The notes under the pieces: model-generated
Database searches by the model: none
Told to the model about the DNA's origin: nothing
What the model saw: only the letters and a program-made list of their open reading frames with translations
Shown: piece by piece, positions 1-12,843 of the stretch
Layout: every line of letters begins with the position of its first letter
Position numbering within the stretch: the first letter of the stretch is position 1
Translations under genes and position numbers: made by a program
DNA from: Siniperca chuatsi
Lineage: Eukaryota; Chordata; Actinopteri; Centrarchiformes; Sinipercidae
Reading direction: 5' to 3'
NCBI RefSeq assembly: GCF_020085105.1
Contig: NC_058058.1
Span: 4,922,214 to 4,986,213, forward strand
DNA length: 64,000 bases

Positions 1-125
1 CTACCACGCAGCTCTGGTCACTAGTCTCGAGGACAGAAGCACTCCCAAATCCCTCCGCGAGGAAACAGAAGCCAAAACAGCTGGACCAGCTCGGTCCTTT
101 ACTCACACGTCTTTATCAAAACAAG

Positions 126-2283
126 ATGAGCAAATTATTTTTGTTGCTTCTCTTCTGTCACGTTTCATCACCAGGTAAGATCACATTTTAAATCTTTACT
201 TTACGCTCTTTGCATTTTGTTCCCAGGATCACACTCGTGGTTTAGTTTCACTTCTACTTCAACTTGATTGGACTAAATGTTTTACCAGAATCCTGCTGAA
301 TACATCATATTTATGATGAGTGTGATGATGATGATGATGATGATGATGTGTATATTTATACTAAACGTATAAACCTTGTTTGTCCTACAGTGAAACACTC
401 CCTGAAGTATTTCTCCACAGGATCTTCTGGAGTCTCAGACTTCCAGCTTGAGGTTACAGGACTGGTTGATGACATTCAGACGGTTTACTGCGACAGCAAC
501 AAAAAGATATTAGAACCAAAACAGGACTGGGTGAAAAAAATGTTCGAAGATGATCCTCAGCACTTGGAGCAGTTCGCCCAAGAGTGTTTTGAGAATCTGC
601 CAAACTTCTTCAAAGCCACGATTCATAGTTTGAAGCAGGACTTAAACCAAAGTGGAGGTACAGTATGCAGGCTACTGCTATTTTTACCTTTTTACTGCTA
701 AATGGTTCTGCATCTTAGTTGTAAAGTTAATATCAGGACCACTTGTGAAGTGACCAGCCAGACTTCAGTCTGATTTAATTTTGACACCAAAGTCACGAGG
801 TTCTTCAGTGTCCAGCCAGTCTGAGAGAGGGGGTGGGACTGGCCTCTCATTCAGGAAATATGGTTTATACTCTTGTTTTATGTAACCTTAGTTACTGTAC
901 ACATTACATTTTTGGGGTTTTTTTAATTACTTAAGTTTACCATACTAATGTATGTTGCTTATTAAACTGTAGCCTACAGTATACTGTGGTGAGTTATATA
1001 CATTTATAGGAATAGTAGGAATAGTCCCACAGTATTATTTAGGACTTGTATAGTCAAGTTTTATTATTACATACAATAATTATTTAATTATTATTAACTT
1101 GTTTTATTTATATATTTATATATGTAACATTTAAGTTGCTATTTTATGTCCACTTGAGCCAGGAGGAGTAATTTTAGTTCCTACCTGCTATTGTTTTACG
1201 AGGGACAGTTGTGAGTGTAACAGACTCGGAGTAACGTGTGGGACAGTAGAGTGGGGATCTGCTGTGAACCCTGAGAGAGTGAAGTTGGATGTACCACAGA
1301 CTGTACATAAAGATGGACGACATGACAGCTCCCTAAAAGTGAAGCCAAAACATCTCCATCGCCCCCTTGTGGCTGGCTGCAGTATAGGTCATAAACCCCG
1401 CCCCCTCCATGTTAGCGGATGGGACATGAGCCAAACTCAAAAATCAAAGTATACATCAAATACATTTTTCCCAAAGATGGTTTCTGTCATTTTAGGTAGT
1501 TCTTATCATGCTGATGTGTGTTCAAGTGTTCATTTTTCTGATACGTTTGGTTTTAATTATTTATTTGATGATGTAAAAAGGGGCTTACACGTCATGATTG
1601 AGTCTGTGTGTGGGCGGGACCTCGATACCGCGGCTCCAACCCCGATCACTACTGCGCAGACTCTGGCTTCAAATGACGTCACCAGCACAAGATGGCAGCT
1701 CCTGTATCCAGGATGTTTGGCTTAATTTTATACAGTGGGAGGAAGTGGAGACGAGTCGTCCATCTTTATATACAGTCTATGGTGTGTACACTGTCTCCAG
1801 TGTCGGTGTTAATTAAAGAAGATTATTTTAGCTTATTACCCACAGGCCAGAAGGACTGGAGACCAACCAAGAAATAATACATGCAGCACATAAGAAGGGA
1901 TGCTGTTTGGCTATAAGTTAGTGAGTGTAAGGACAGAGACAGAGCGCAGTTACAGTAAAATGTATAATTTACAATTTTGTGGACTGCTGTTGTTAGCCTG
2001 CTAGCCATGCTAGCTCCAGCAGGTTATGTTAACAACCTACACTATTTCCTGTCCCCTCCAGCTTTTGGCAACACCACGCGAGTAAATTTAGCCAGGCGGA
2101 TTTCGGTCTGACTTCGCCATCACGGTTTCTCTGTGTAATGGGAGAAAAGGCTCATCTGAGATGTTGTGCTTTAGAACGTAACCGTAACGTAACAGAAAAC
2201 AATGTTTTATTTCTCTGATTCACCAGTGTTCTCACTCCTGGCGCTCCCTCTCCTCATTCAATCTATAGGTCGCTTGACCACCG

Positions 2284-2325
<42 letters not shown>

Positions 2326-5300
2326 CAAATGAACACAAACCAAAGGAAGCTTCTTGGTATCGCTATTTTTCAGCATAGACTGTAAGCCAGACACAGACTT
2401 TAACAACAAATCTTTATAATCTTCGAAACTGGGTACACGAAATAAACCAAACCAGGACACAACTGGCAGAGCAGCATAGTTTGGTCCATGAACTCCGCCT
2501 GGATAGCTCCTGGTGTCACTGATCTTTCAGGGTGACTGTGAGCAGTTTGATTGGTCTGATTGCCGGATTGGCCACCGCAGCGTGATGTCGGGTTGTGTTT
2601 CTCCAAAAGTTGATTCTGTGTGCATTATTAAGAGAACTGAAGCAGACATTTAAAATTAACGTAAAAGTCTCTAGTAACTAATTACTTTTATATGCAGTAA
2701 TTGCAGGGCCGGCCCTAGGATTTTGGTGGCCCTAAACAAGATTTTGTTTGTGGCCCCAAAACTCTCCCAGCACAACCACCAAATCACACACACTGCTCAT
2801 AACTGAATGAACACACACACACACACAATAGAGATGGATACATTAATTATCAACAACTTTATTTAAAAACAATGTTTATTAAAATATATTCAAATTTGTT
2901 AAGAAATACTTAAAAATTGCAAAGTATCTGCAGCTGCAGTCTCGTCGGAGGAGGATGTAGAAGGCTGTGGTAGCTCCGTTATGACCTCTGCAGCTGCAGT
3001 CTCGTCGGAGGAGGGCGTAGATGCCCCTGAAGTCTCTGACGATGTTCCCTCAGCAGCAGTCATGTCAGCTGACGAGGTAGATGGTCCTGGTGCAGCGGAG
3101 GTCGCTCCAAAATATTTCAATAACGCCCCTGAAAAGATTATACATTAGATTATTGTTTTTTAAAATATAGTTTGGAAGACATTACATAGATATGTTATAT
3201 GTATCTTCCAGGCCTTTTTATTAACCACACAAGTGCAATTTTATCCAAATATGCAAATGATCAATTGATCCAAATATATCCCAATATGATCTACAAAAAT
3301 ACTGTTTAACATAACTAGAAAGCAAATGGCAAGAAATCAAGCTTGTTCTAGTAAAACATGTAAAACATTTCAGCTAAAATTAATAATATATTCATACTTT
3401 CTAGCCAGCTTGGCAGGTTAAAATTATTATGTTCAGTTTAATTTGCTCAAAAACACATCTTTAATGTTGCAAGAAAACATTGGTAGGCAGGTAACATGCA
3501 AAGCTAGCCTTACAAACGAGGTTATTTGATGCTTACAATCTTACTCAGGTTAGCAAACGTTAGCAAGCAGTGAAAAAAAGCAAGCATGTTCTAATGAGAA
3601 ACATTTCAGATGCATCAGCATCTAAGTGTTATAATGCATTTATTATTTCTAGCCAGCGTGCCAGATTAAGATTAACTGTGGCTATGTTCTGTTTAATTCG
3701 ATTTCGTTCAAAAACACGACTTTAATGACAGATGCAATATCCCCTTTACAGCTCGATTATGTTTGATTACAAGTAAACATATATCAAAAGGGAACCGGGG
3801 CTCAATGCATTTACCCAAAAAATTTCAAACAAAATGTAATTTATTTTGCAATTCACCTGCAATGAAAAAAGTTAAATTATTTGAAGTACATGAAAGTAAA
3901 TAGAAACCGAGGGTACTTGACATGTGGCACATGTGCAGCCTTTTGGCTCCTAACGACCTGACAGCAAACTGGGCACAGCTCATGGTGGCTCCAGCCGTCG
4001 CCATCATGGCAGTGCGTGACACCGCCCAAGTCCCGGGTAATCCAAAAATGGGCAAAGAGGTGTAGCGTCGGTGGAGGTGAGGCGAGCCGAATGAAGCCTG
4101 GTTGCTGCGGCTAGCCACCTGTGATGGCACCCACCTGTCACTCAAAGCGACCACGCCCTTAATTATGCATAACTTTAAGCCTTAAATAATTTAAACGGTG
4201 AGTTATATAAAAATTCAACCCCAGTACAGTTGTCATGAAAGGGGAAATTAGCTGACCAAAACTGTTTTTTGTACCAGACTGTAAACATGTTTAATTCTGC
4301 TGTGAAGTTGGGCATTTTAACATGCGGGCTAATGGAGATCGACTCGCTTTTGGAGCCAGCCTCAAGTGGCCGTTCGAGGAATTCTGTAGCGGATTTGCAG
4401 GTTAGAGTTCACCTTTTGTTCAACTTGGACAATTAATCACGTCCTTTTACGGGGCCAAGTGTGGGAGAATTTCGTTTAACAGAAACCTGATGTGACTGCG
4501 TAATTCCCCGGCTGTACAGGAAGTAACAGAAACACTCACATTCCGTTAGATCACATCCTGATTGTATAAAATGTTATCAGACCAATAATTAAGATGTAAA
4601 GTAGCTTATATCAGAAAAATCATGGTAAATTTACTCTTTAACCTTCATACTACTACATAATTTTACATATAAATTCAAGTCACGTCAATTTTATTCATAT
4701 AGCCCAATATCACAAACAGAAAATAAATCACAGTATATACAAGTTGACAAAATTACAGACACATGTAGATTGTAAAACATATGTGAAGAATACGGATCCG
4801 TTGAGCAACTTCAGGTGTCGCCAGTAGGACCTGAGCCACGCGACCTCCTCTCCACCATGGAGACCTGGAAAGAGGACAGGCCACACAAACACAGAAAAGG
4901 CAAGCACATCATTGACACAGATAGAGGGACAAACAAACACATGGGAGGAGAGAGAGACAGGATAGCCTGCAAGCTGGGGAGAGAGGGAGAGAAGGGGAGA
5001 GGCTGTATCTCATGGGAGACCATAATCCAGATCCAAATGTCAGGATGAGACACCGACAGCCAGGGAGAGAGAGAGAGTCCCAGGACGGCCAATGGTGCAG
5101 CACAAAGACGCCTGCGTGAAAACAGAACACGAGGAGGAGAAAACTAAGGAGAGAGAACAGAGAGAGAGACGCACACTGCTTGGCCGCTTGTGGGAAACAA
5201 AAACAACAGAGGGTTAGAGAAAAGCTGTGGTTATCAGAAAGTTTACAGGTTGTTTGTCTTTTCTCGCCGGCAGAACAAACATGGATTGTAGGACTCTGGG

Positions 5301-8300
5301 GATAGAAAGAAGGCCTGTATTCTGAGAGCGCAGTGCACGGGATGGGATATAAAGTATAATGACATCAGACAGGTGTGAAGGGGCGAGTCCATGTACAATT
5401 TTATAAGTCACGAAAAGCACCTTGAAATCGGATCTGACATGAATAGGGAGCCAATTAAGTGAAGCTAAAATTTTAGTTCAGATCGGAGCTGCAGTTCATG
5501 TAAAGCATGTCATCATATCGGTTTGCCTACAGGGGCCGGCCGCTACCCACCGGTCAGCATGCCAACCATGAATCAGCTGTTGGTTAGACTCGTTTGTGAC
5601 AGGTGTTAATTCAAGAAACCTTACGTTCGACTTGTCATCTAAAGTTTTGTGTTTCTGCATATTATTATAATAAGATTATATTATTAATAAGACTATATTC
5701 TAAAATATTAAAATAATAAGATTCTACTATATTCTGCGATATTTTATCTGGAATATGTGGAATTATTTTACTAGCCCCATTAGACAAATTAAAGTTGTTG
5801 TCAGAATATATATTCCATTAACAAAGTAAACCTTCATAGTACAAAATCAGACAAATTCAAACAATGTGAGTTTCTGTAACATGTAATGTTTGTGGTCAAA
5901 CATCTGAGACAATGAGCTTTTAGATCAGGGGACAGCCAGGAGTTTCCCATCATGCACTGAAGTTTTGCAGTCGAAGAGCAACTTCAGTACCTGGTTCTAA
6001 AAACTGCAGCTGCCTTGATCTGATGAGGTTATCATTGCTGATGTCAGCATGACATCACAGCAGTTTTGGGTTAACCTCCAAATAAAGTGCTAGTTAATCT
6101 GGCAAAACTGCCAGCTTGTTTACAGCCTGAATGATCGCCCCATTAGACGTATTTATAGCGATGTTGCCATGTTCTAAGCTCTCATCAATTACTTAATTAC
6201 ATAATACATAATTACTTATTAGTTATCATAACCAACTGAACCAATGTCCAGAGCAAAGCATAGTTTTCCTTATCATGTCAGTTGGTATTGTGCTTTAGTG
6301 GCGCATATTCCCAAACTAGATGACACAGTAAGCCTGGAGCTTTCAGGGTCCCTGGAGTTCTGCAGCTGCCCACTTTGCTCTATTTCTAATCCAGTAGAAG
6401 TTATGCAATAACTATGATTCAGTGAATTCCTGGATAACTGCCAGTCATGCTGGTCACTTGAACCTGAGGCTGCATCCAAGGCTGCAGGTGTCACATGGGT
6501 GTGGCTTTTTAAATTTCATTTAATTTTATGCATTTCTCAGATAGCACCCATTAAAAGAATAAAGAAAATGAGGGGAGAAAGATGCAGCGAAGGTCTCCAG
6601 CTGGACTCCAACAAGGTCTGCATCATAAACCTATAAAGCTATGAGGTGACCCATACTGGCCTGACTTTGTGTATATAACAGTTTGATGTGCACAGAATGC
6701 AAGAAGACATAACCACTTGGTTTACTGCCATTGGCTTCATCTGGTAATTTACAGAATAGCTACCATTGTAACTTTGAAACAGTGAAATAGAAATTGCGTT
6801 TCATCACTCATATAAAGAAAAAGTGCACTGATTATCTGCTCTTGAATCATGAGCACACCACAAGACTGGGAGAATAGCAGTGCTTCATGAAATGCACAAT
6901 ATTGTTTAGATCATCTTTCCACTGGAGATATCATCTGTACATCATGTTAACTGCAGTCTCTGTTTCTGTCTCTCTCTCTCAGGTGTCCATGTTTTACAGA
7001 GGATATGTGGCTATGAGTGGGATGATGAGACTGGAGAGGTTAATGGTTTTATGCACTATGGTTATGATGGAGAAGACTACATATCATTCGACCTGAAGAC
7101 ATTGACATGGATCGCTCTGAAACCACAGGCTGTCATCACCAAACTGAGATGGGATGCTGACAAAGCTAGAATAAAATACAATGAGAATGGTCTCACTCAG
7201 ATTTTCCCTGAGTGGCTGAAGAAGTATGTGGACTTTGGGAAGAGCTCTCTGCTGAGAACAGGTAGAATCACATGACCTGATGTAGTTTCATGGACACAAC
7301 AATGTTCATATAGCTCAGACTGAACTGCCATTGTATTATCACTCCAGTCAGTCTGACATTACCTTCTTTTTAGCCGTTTTCTGTGGCGGTAAGATTTGAT
7401 TTAGCCCTAACCAATCAGGAGAGACGGACATTTTTGGGTGCCCTGACATTACTTTCAGTCAAAGCTGAGACTGTGATAGCCAGTGCACAGTTAGCATGAG
7501 TTAAGTAAGTTTACAGAGTTTCAGTGTTTCAAAATAGAAAGATTGCTTCACTGAACATTGACACTGTGATCGACTGCTTTGCTGTGAACCATAAAAACAG
7601 GCGGATCCTTCTTCTCTGACTGTAGTGAGTTTCTTTAGTGGTGGTGTAGTTCCCTTCTCTGTCTATATACAGACAGTGTGGTGGTTGTGTAGCAAATGGG
7701 TTGTTATTTAGTACTGTCATATGTTCTTATAGCTCATAAGATGGGTGTATGGGCCTGTACCTGTAGTGCATTTACCTGAAAGAAAAGTTGTTGACATGTT
7801 GTGAGCCTAACTTATCTGTTGTGTTTTGAGTCTACCTCAGTACAGCCTCACAGAGCTGCTAGCATGGCTGTAGACTTTAGTCTTGTTGTGTGAACTTACT
7901 TATTTATGTTGCTTGGATTTTCACACCTTCTGTCATTGACTGAGCTCCCTTTAAGGTTGGCCAGCCTCAATTATCTACCACTGCTACTGATACTGACACT
8001 CACTGAGCATACAGCTGGGATATTTTTCAACTAACACACATACAGTATGTCTTTAACTGCTTCTGTTTCTTATCTTGATTTCTCCCTACTGAATTTCTTC
8101 ATTTTTCTTTTACCTTTTTTTCTTTCCTTTCATGTTCACCCTTTCTCGTCTTTCTATACCCCCTGTCCCTCTCTCGCTCTCGCTCCCTCTCTCTCTCTCT
8201 CTCTCTCTCTCCCCAGAGCTTCCCTCAGTGTCTCTCCTCCAGAAGACTCCCTCCTCTCCAGTCAGCTGCCACGCTACAGGTTTCTACCCTGACAGAGCCG

Positions 8301-10091
8301 TGATGTTCTGGAGGAAAGATGGAGAGAAGCTTCATGAGGAGGTGGAGCACGGAGAGATCCTCCCCAACCACGATGGATCCTTCCAGATGAGTGTTGACCT
8401 GAACCTTTCATCAGTCACACCTGAAGACTGGAGGAGGTACGACTGTGTGTTTCATCTCTCTGGTGTGAAGGACGACATCGTCACCAGACTGGACAAAGCA
8501 GTGATCAGGACCAACTGGGGTAAGACTGAGATTAGAGGGGGCTGAATGGGACTGCATGTCTGTGGTTTGTTGGGTAAACCAATTCAATAATTTAATTAAA
8601 CCAATACACGTTGCTCGCCCCATTGAGCTGAACAAGATTATCAGAAGATCCTTTTTGATTTTCTTAAAGCCATAGAGAGTTTCAAGCATTTTACAGACCT
8701 TATTGTTTTGACCACACAAATGACAGGTTTGTGCTGCCTGTCCACTCATTACTTAACTCAGAATAGTACAGAACAAGGCCAATGTTGAAACCTACAAAAA
8801 TTATTTTATTCCATTGTATCTACTTTGCTAAACTGAAGAGAACTTTAATTATTTAAGTTTAAGTGTTTAAGTTAAAGTTTTATTTATGATGTATTTACAT
8901 TGTCAGTTTCTGTCTTTCAAATCCAACACATAAAGTGTGTGTCTGACACATAATAGCTGTATTAACTCATCTCCAAGTCAGTCTTAGTTCACAGCAACAA
9001 ACCCACATGTATGTATGGATGTACTTCTGTTCTAACCTGCTTTATCTGTACCAGTCTTCATTTCTTTTTATTGTTTTTTTTTCAACAGAGAAGCCCAGTG
9101 ACATGACCGTCCCCATCGTTGCTGCAGTGGTTGTTCTTGTTCTCGTCCTCATCGCTGCCGCTGGATTCATTGTTTACAAAAGAAAGAAAGGTAAGAGAGA
9201 AAAATAGAAAGATTATCTGCTAAACTTACTTTTCGGTACTTTACTTTTATAAAGTAGAATGGGAGCTCCTCTCCTGTGGAACCAGCTTGCAATTTGGGTT
9301 TGGGAGGCAGACACCCTCTCCCCATTGAAGAGAAGGCTTAAGACTTTCCTCTTTGATAAAGCTTAAAGTTAGGACTGGCTCAGCCTTTAGTTACCTAAAG
9401 GTTTAGGCTCCTCAGTGGTGGTAATGAGGATCAATGAGTGCTGTTCCTTAGTTATGCTGCTGTAGGCCTAGACTGCCAGGAGACTTCCCATCATGCACTG
9501 AGCTCCTCTCTCCTCCTCTCCCTCTCCATCTTTACACATTCTTATCCAATAATGCATGTTGCTAACTCGACATCTTCTCTCTCACATAGCTGTCTCAACC
9601 AACAGTAAGCGCTGTGAGGCTCAGATAATATGACTATACCATGATGATGTGGAGCGAAGTGATAAAGTAAAAGAAATAAAGTAAGGACTAAACAGAAGAG
9701 TAGACTGGATTCATTTTTCAGTTTGAGTGAGTAGAAGAGGGGATCATATTCACTGGTAGATAAGATGATGAAAGATATTCTGGCATTTACAACTGTAACT
9801 GAAATTATTTGTCATCTGTTTGGATTTCAGCCAAATGCCCTCCATCTTGTAAGTAAAACTTACTTTGATTCTATTTCAACTGATTTGACACACACTTTAT
9901 GCTGTAGATTAAAAAGGGTTTCACATTATTGTGCAGATGAACTTTTTCAAAACTGTTTCCTGCATTTACTGTTTAGAAAAGTTCAGTGCAGGATGAGTGG
10001 ACTTTACGCTGTTTCACAGTTTGTTTCTGACCTTACAGCTCCTGACAACGGCTCTGAGCTCTCTGAGAGACTGAATCAGAGACCTGAATGA
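126..10091 (+). CDS. MHC class I heavy chain, U lineage, gene 1 (complete, non-classical-like)
   Basis: Coding exons join(126..174, 391..657, 6983..7261, 8217..8519, 9089..9190, 9590..9604, 9831..9848, 10039..10091), total 1086 nt, 361 aa. All introns are GT-AG with phase 1 boundaries, as is usual for class I. Order: leader ([16 protein letters not shown]), alpha-1, alpha-2, Ig-like alpha-3 with both cysteines (PVSCHATGF and RRYDCVF), a valine/leucine-rich membrane segment, a KRKK stop-transfer, and a short tail on three small exons. The alpha-1 end keeps the N-glycosylation site NQS. The family presents peptides with beta-2-microglobulin at the cell surface. Oddities: the usual alpha-2 cysteine pair is missing (CGY where YGC is expected, and F where the second Cys is expected). 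The terminal anchors Y59 and R84 read H and D, while Y7, W147, Y159 and Y171 seem kept. This argues for a non-classical role. The start is the only ATG before the leader. The 3' end of the transcript was not found. Confidence 0.93.
1294..1782. mobile_element. Non-autonomous DNA transposon (MITE) with about 27 bp terminal inverted repeats
   Basis: The left end (1294-1320) and the reverse complement of the right end (1756-1782) agree at nearly every base, sharing cores such as AAAGATGGACGA. The 489 bp between them encode nothing recognisable. The sequence type is familiar from many percomorph genomes, but the superfamily (hAT or Tc1/mariner) cannot be settled here because no clear target-site duplication is visible. 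Confidence 0.7.
2285..2324. repeat. (CT)n microsatellite
   Basis: About 20 uninterrupted TC units in intron 2 of class I gene 1. Confidence 0.95.
2704..3460 (-). mobile_element. hAT-like transposon relic, copy A
   Basis: It begins with a hAT-style terminus CAGGGCCGGCCC at 2704. A second copy lies at 15203-15942 with high identity, including the same internal CA run. On the minus strand, 2899-3120 reads as a short open frame rich in S, T, P and D with two imperfect repeats of about 66 bp encoding [16 protein letters not shown] segments. This resembles the low-complexity N-terminal part of hAT/zinc-finger transposase genes. No catalytic domain is left and the opposite terminus was not found, so the right limit is approximate. 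Confidence 0.55.
4676..5470 (-). mobile_element. L2-like LINE 3' end fragment
   Basis: On the minus strand, the frame near 5300-5420 contains [16 protein letters not shown] followed by IPSRALRS, the conserved C-terminal block of reverse transcriptases of the L2/CR1/Jockey group in fish. It then decays. The downstream part ends near 4676-4710 with a sequence (ATATAGCCCAATATCACAAA) common at the 3' ends of fish LINEs. 5'-truncated and non-functional. Confidence 0.7.
8166..8214. repeat. Interrupted CT tract forming the polypyrimidine tract before the alpha-3 exon of gene 1
   Basis: CT-rich run directly before the CCCCAG acceptor. The matching tract in gene 2 (49512-49578) is longer and uninterrupted. 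Confidence 0.85.
9262..9535 (+). mobile_element. L2-like LINE 3' end in intron 5 of class I gene 1
   Basis: The 105 nt frame 9262-9366 encodes [15 protein letters not shown] and then [13 protein letters not shown] followed by a stop. This is the conserved reverse-transcriptase C-terminus (LWNxLP...FKxxLKTHLF) seen in fish L2/Rex-type elements. About 170 nt of 3' UTR-like sequence follow. Only the tail of the element is present. Confidence 0.7.
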
Positions 10092-12790
10092 CAAACAAAC
10101 TGAATGAGTTTCCTCTTATGGGATGAACAAAGTAAACACTTTGACATGTGTCACATTATATAGCTTTACAGAAGTAAAAGATACTAAAAGATGGCTTCCT
10201 GCAACAAGAAGTAATAGTTATGATTGATGTGCTTTATATGTAAATGTTAAATGTAATAGTTTATTTCACATTATAAATTTATAATTGAAATTCTAAATCT
10301 GTTTTAAAAAATGTTGATAGATTTCTTTTCATGAATCTTTATTAGGGGTCAATTAACCCTATTGTATCTGCCCTAAAAGTATCTCAGAAACTATAACAGC
10401 TACAGTTCCCAAACTCGGCAGCTACTCCTCCTACAAATTTTGAGCAATCACCATCAAACATCATGATTTTCACATAGCATCTGGACCAATCCAGGAAAAA
10501 GAAAAAATTGAATTTTTTATATTTGGTACGGTTTGGATGTGCTGACATTTTTCAGCATATCCACTGATTGCATCACTGCAACCTATGGTCAATTCAGAAG
10601 TCTGTTACTCTATATTTTTCAAAATATGCAAAATCAATTAACATCTATATCTCCACAAGTCTTCATTCAAATGCTACCAAAATTAACACAGACATTCTCT
10701 GGATGGTAGATATCATGGTGTCAAACAGTGAGTCCACAGTGATATTCAATATCTTGCTGTAATTTGTACTGCATGCACAACATTTCCTTTTTTGCTCAGT
10801 GTTGGATCAAATGTCACCGAAATATTTGACAATACACCCGAAACCAGCAGAATGATGTATGATTATTTTCAGAAGTTTCTCACCAACATTTTGACTGTTG
10901 TGTTTTATGTTTAAACACGTGTGATGTCATTGCCTCAACATGTAAGAAGGTTAGTGGAAACTACGCTCCCCAGTGGTGCAGTCACTAATTCACCTTCTCT
11001 GGGGCTACAAAGGTCCACGGTTCAAATCCCCAGGCAGTGAAGTCCTACTTGCCAACAATGTGGCAATTCATGCATGTGGTGTGTTTTCAAGTGCTCACTG
11101 AGGTCATATCAGGTTGAAGGTTGCCTATTGTGACCCCGTGAAAATTTCTACTCATTGTTGTTTTTTCTCTGCTAAGAAGTGTTTGTGCAGCAAAAACCGT
11201 AAGACCTAGAAACACAAAAATTGGCAGGTGGATTGCAAATTCCACCCACTACTCAGGCACATGCAATGACACTCATTGACCTCAAGGTGGCGCTATAATA
11301 ATCAAATCTACATTTTCGCAATTATCTTGTAAATGGCTTGGCCTAGAGTCAAAATTCTTTCATCATTTTAAAGATTAAATATTTTTATCTTATCTTTTAT
11401 TTTACATTGATGCAAAAATGTGTTTTCTATCCACGTGTGTAAGCATGTTAAATTAGTGTTAATAATATTTTTCTTTTAGAATAAGTGAATAAGAAATGAA
11501 GAAATTGTATACAATGTTCAAAATCTCCTCTTGTGACGGATTACTGAAACCATGTTCTTTTCTTTGATAAGACAGGACAAGGGACATAATTCATGAAAAG
11601 TTCCTCATACCACAGGTGTTACTAACTAGTAGCTATTGGTAAGACTAGTGGAACCAGATAGACAGTGATGGTGGCTGGACTACTGAGCGGGCCATGGCAT
11701 TCACATGAGGTTGCTTATCAAGTCTGTTGGGCCAGCCAATGTAGTTTAGCCTGAGCAGATACGATGTAGATATAAGGCTGCAGAGTGTCTGCTCTTTGCT
11801 TGGGTGAGTGAAGGATTTAAAGGCAGCTTAAAGGTACGTTAGGTCAGGGTTAGAGAATAGTGTCGCCTGTCACAGGGCCAACTGCAGGACCTAATGATAT
11901 CATTTAACATGAATACTGGGCTTCCATAGGAATGCTCACCCAACTTTTGGCACATCTGATAACCAGAAATGAATGTCAAAATCAAATGTATTGCTCTTTC
12001 TTTTGGTGCTGATGTTTTGCTTTTCAATAAAGTCCCCAATTTTCAAGAGTTTGGCTCCACATACTCATCTGTGACTATAGTTGCAGTAATATGAATATTA
12101 CCTGAGCATTCAGTATTCTCACAGAGGAGTTGGATGAGAATATCAATATCAATTTCAACTCAACAAGTTAAGCTTAGCTTAGCATGAACACTGGAAGTAG
12201 GGAGAAAACAGCGAGCCAATAGCTCTGTAAAAGCTGCCTTCGAACAACTTCAGAGCTGGCTGATGTGTAAAATAGGAAAATAAAACACTAGCTTTTCGCA
12301 CTGTACACATAATCACTCTTGTTGGCCTATTATGTTAATACAGGTCATTTTTCTAGCAACACACTATTGTGTGAAAAAACTGTTAACAGGTCAGTTAAGC
12401 CGAGTTTTTCTGATGTGATGTCAACTCTGTGTTAGCAAAGGCACCTATCTTCTACAGACCATCAGTCCTGACAGCCAATCTGTCCATGTGACACTGAAGA
12501 GAAGAGGCAACAATGCAAGGCCAATACTATTAAAAGCCTTCAGCATTTCACAGCAACTCTCCACACCTGTAACACTTTGCCTCTGAGGAGCTCATAGGAC
12601 ACAGTCAGAAAGAAAGTCAAACAAAAGATGAAGTAGAAAACAGAGAGATTGAAAGTGAAATACATGTTAAGACATGCTTAGTGCAATCACTTAGGCAATG
12701 CCCTAAGAGTATTAAATGTAAGCACTGTTACAATATAATACTCTACGTAGTTAATATAACCCCTGTCTGTGTAATCCCCGACTAAACGCT
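10092..12790. other. 3' flank of class I gene 1 and intergenic DNA
   Basis: No gene was recognised. The first part should hold the 3' UTR of gene 1, but no AATAAA was seen in the first 600 nt. From about 10380 to 11350 the sequence has the look of old interspersed repeats and includes the SINE-like head at 10970-11040. The rest (11350-12790) shows nothing definable. Confidence 0.5.
10965..11040 (+). repeat. tRNA-derived SINE head (candidate)
   Basis: A tRNA-like block has an A-box-like TGGTGCAGTCAC and, about 50 nt later, a B-box match GGTTCAAATCC, inside CCAGTGGTGCAG...CCCCAGGCAG. The spacing fits an RNA polymerase III promoter. It is too diverged to be a functional tRNA, so a SINE head is the better reading. 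Confidence 0.5.
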
Positions 12791-12843
12791 TCTTTGTTGT
12801 GTAATGCAGATGAGATCAGTCAGAGAAAGTCAGCAACACTGGG

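Larger units (their letters stand above)
658..6982 (+). other. Intron 2 of class I gene 1, filled with transposable elements
   Basis: This 6.3 kb intron separates the alpha-1 and alpha-2 exons. It holds a TIR element (1294-1782), a CT microsatellite (2285-2324), a hAT-like relic (2704-3460), sequence resembling a common fish MITE (about 4240-4400) and a reversed LINE end (4676-5470). The part from about 5570 to the acceptor aligns in patches with the end of intron 2 of gene 2 (47570-48071), so this section is ancestral. No coding exon was recognised in it. Confidence 0.75.

Noticed and set aside
3825..4154. 109-codon minus-strand frame in intron 2 of class I gene 1
   Set aside because: No recognisable motif, lies in repeat-like DNA inside an intron, composition unlike a protein.
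10965..11040. Functional tRNA gene
   Set aside because: A and B boxes are present but no cloverleaf or anticodon stem can be formed with confidence; a SINE head is more likely.
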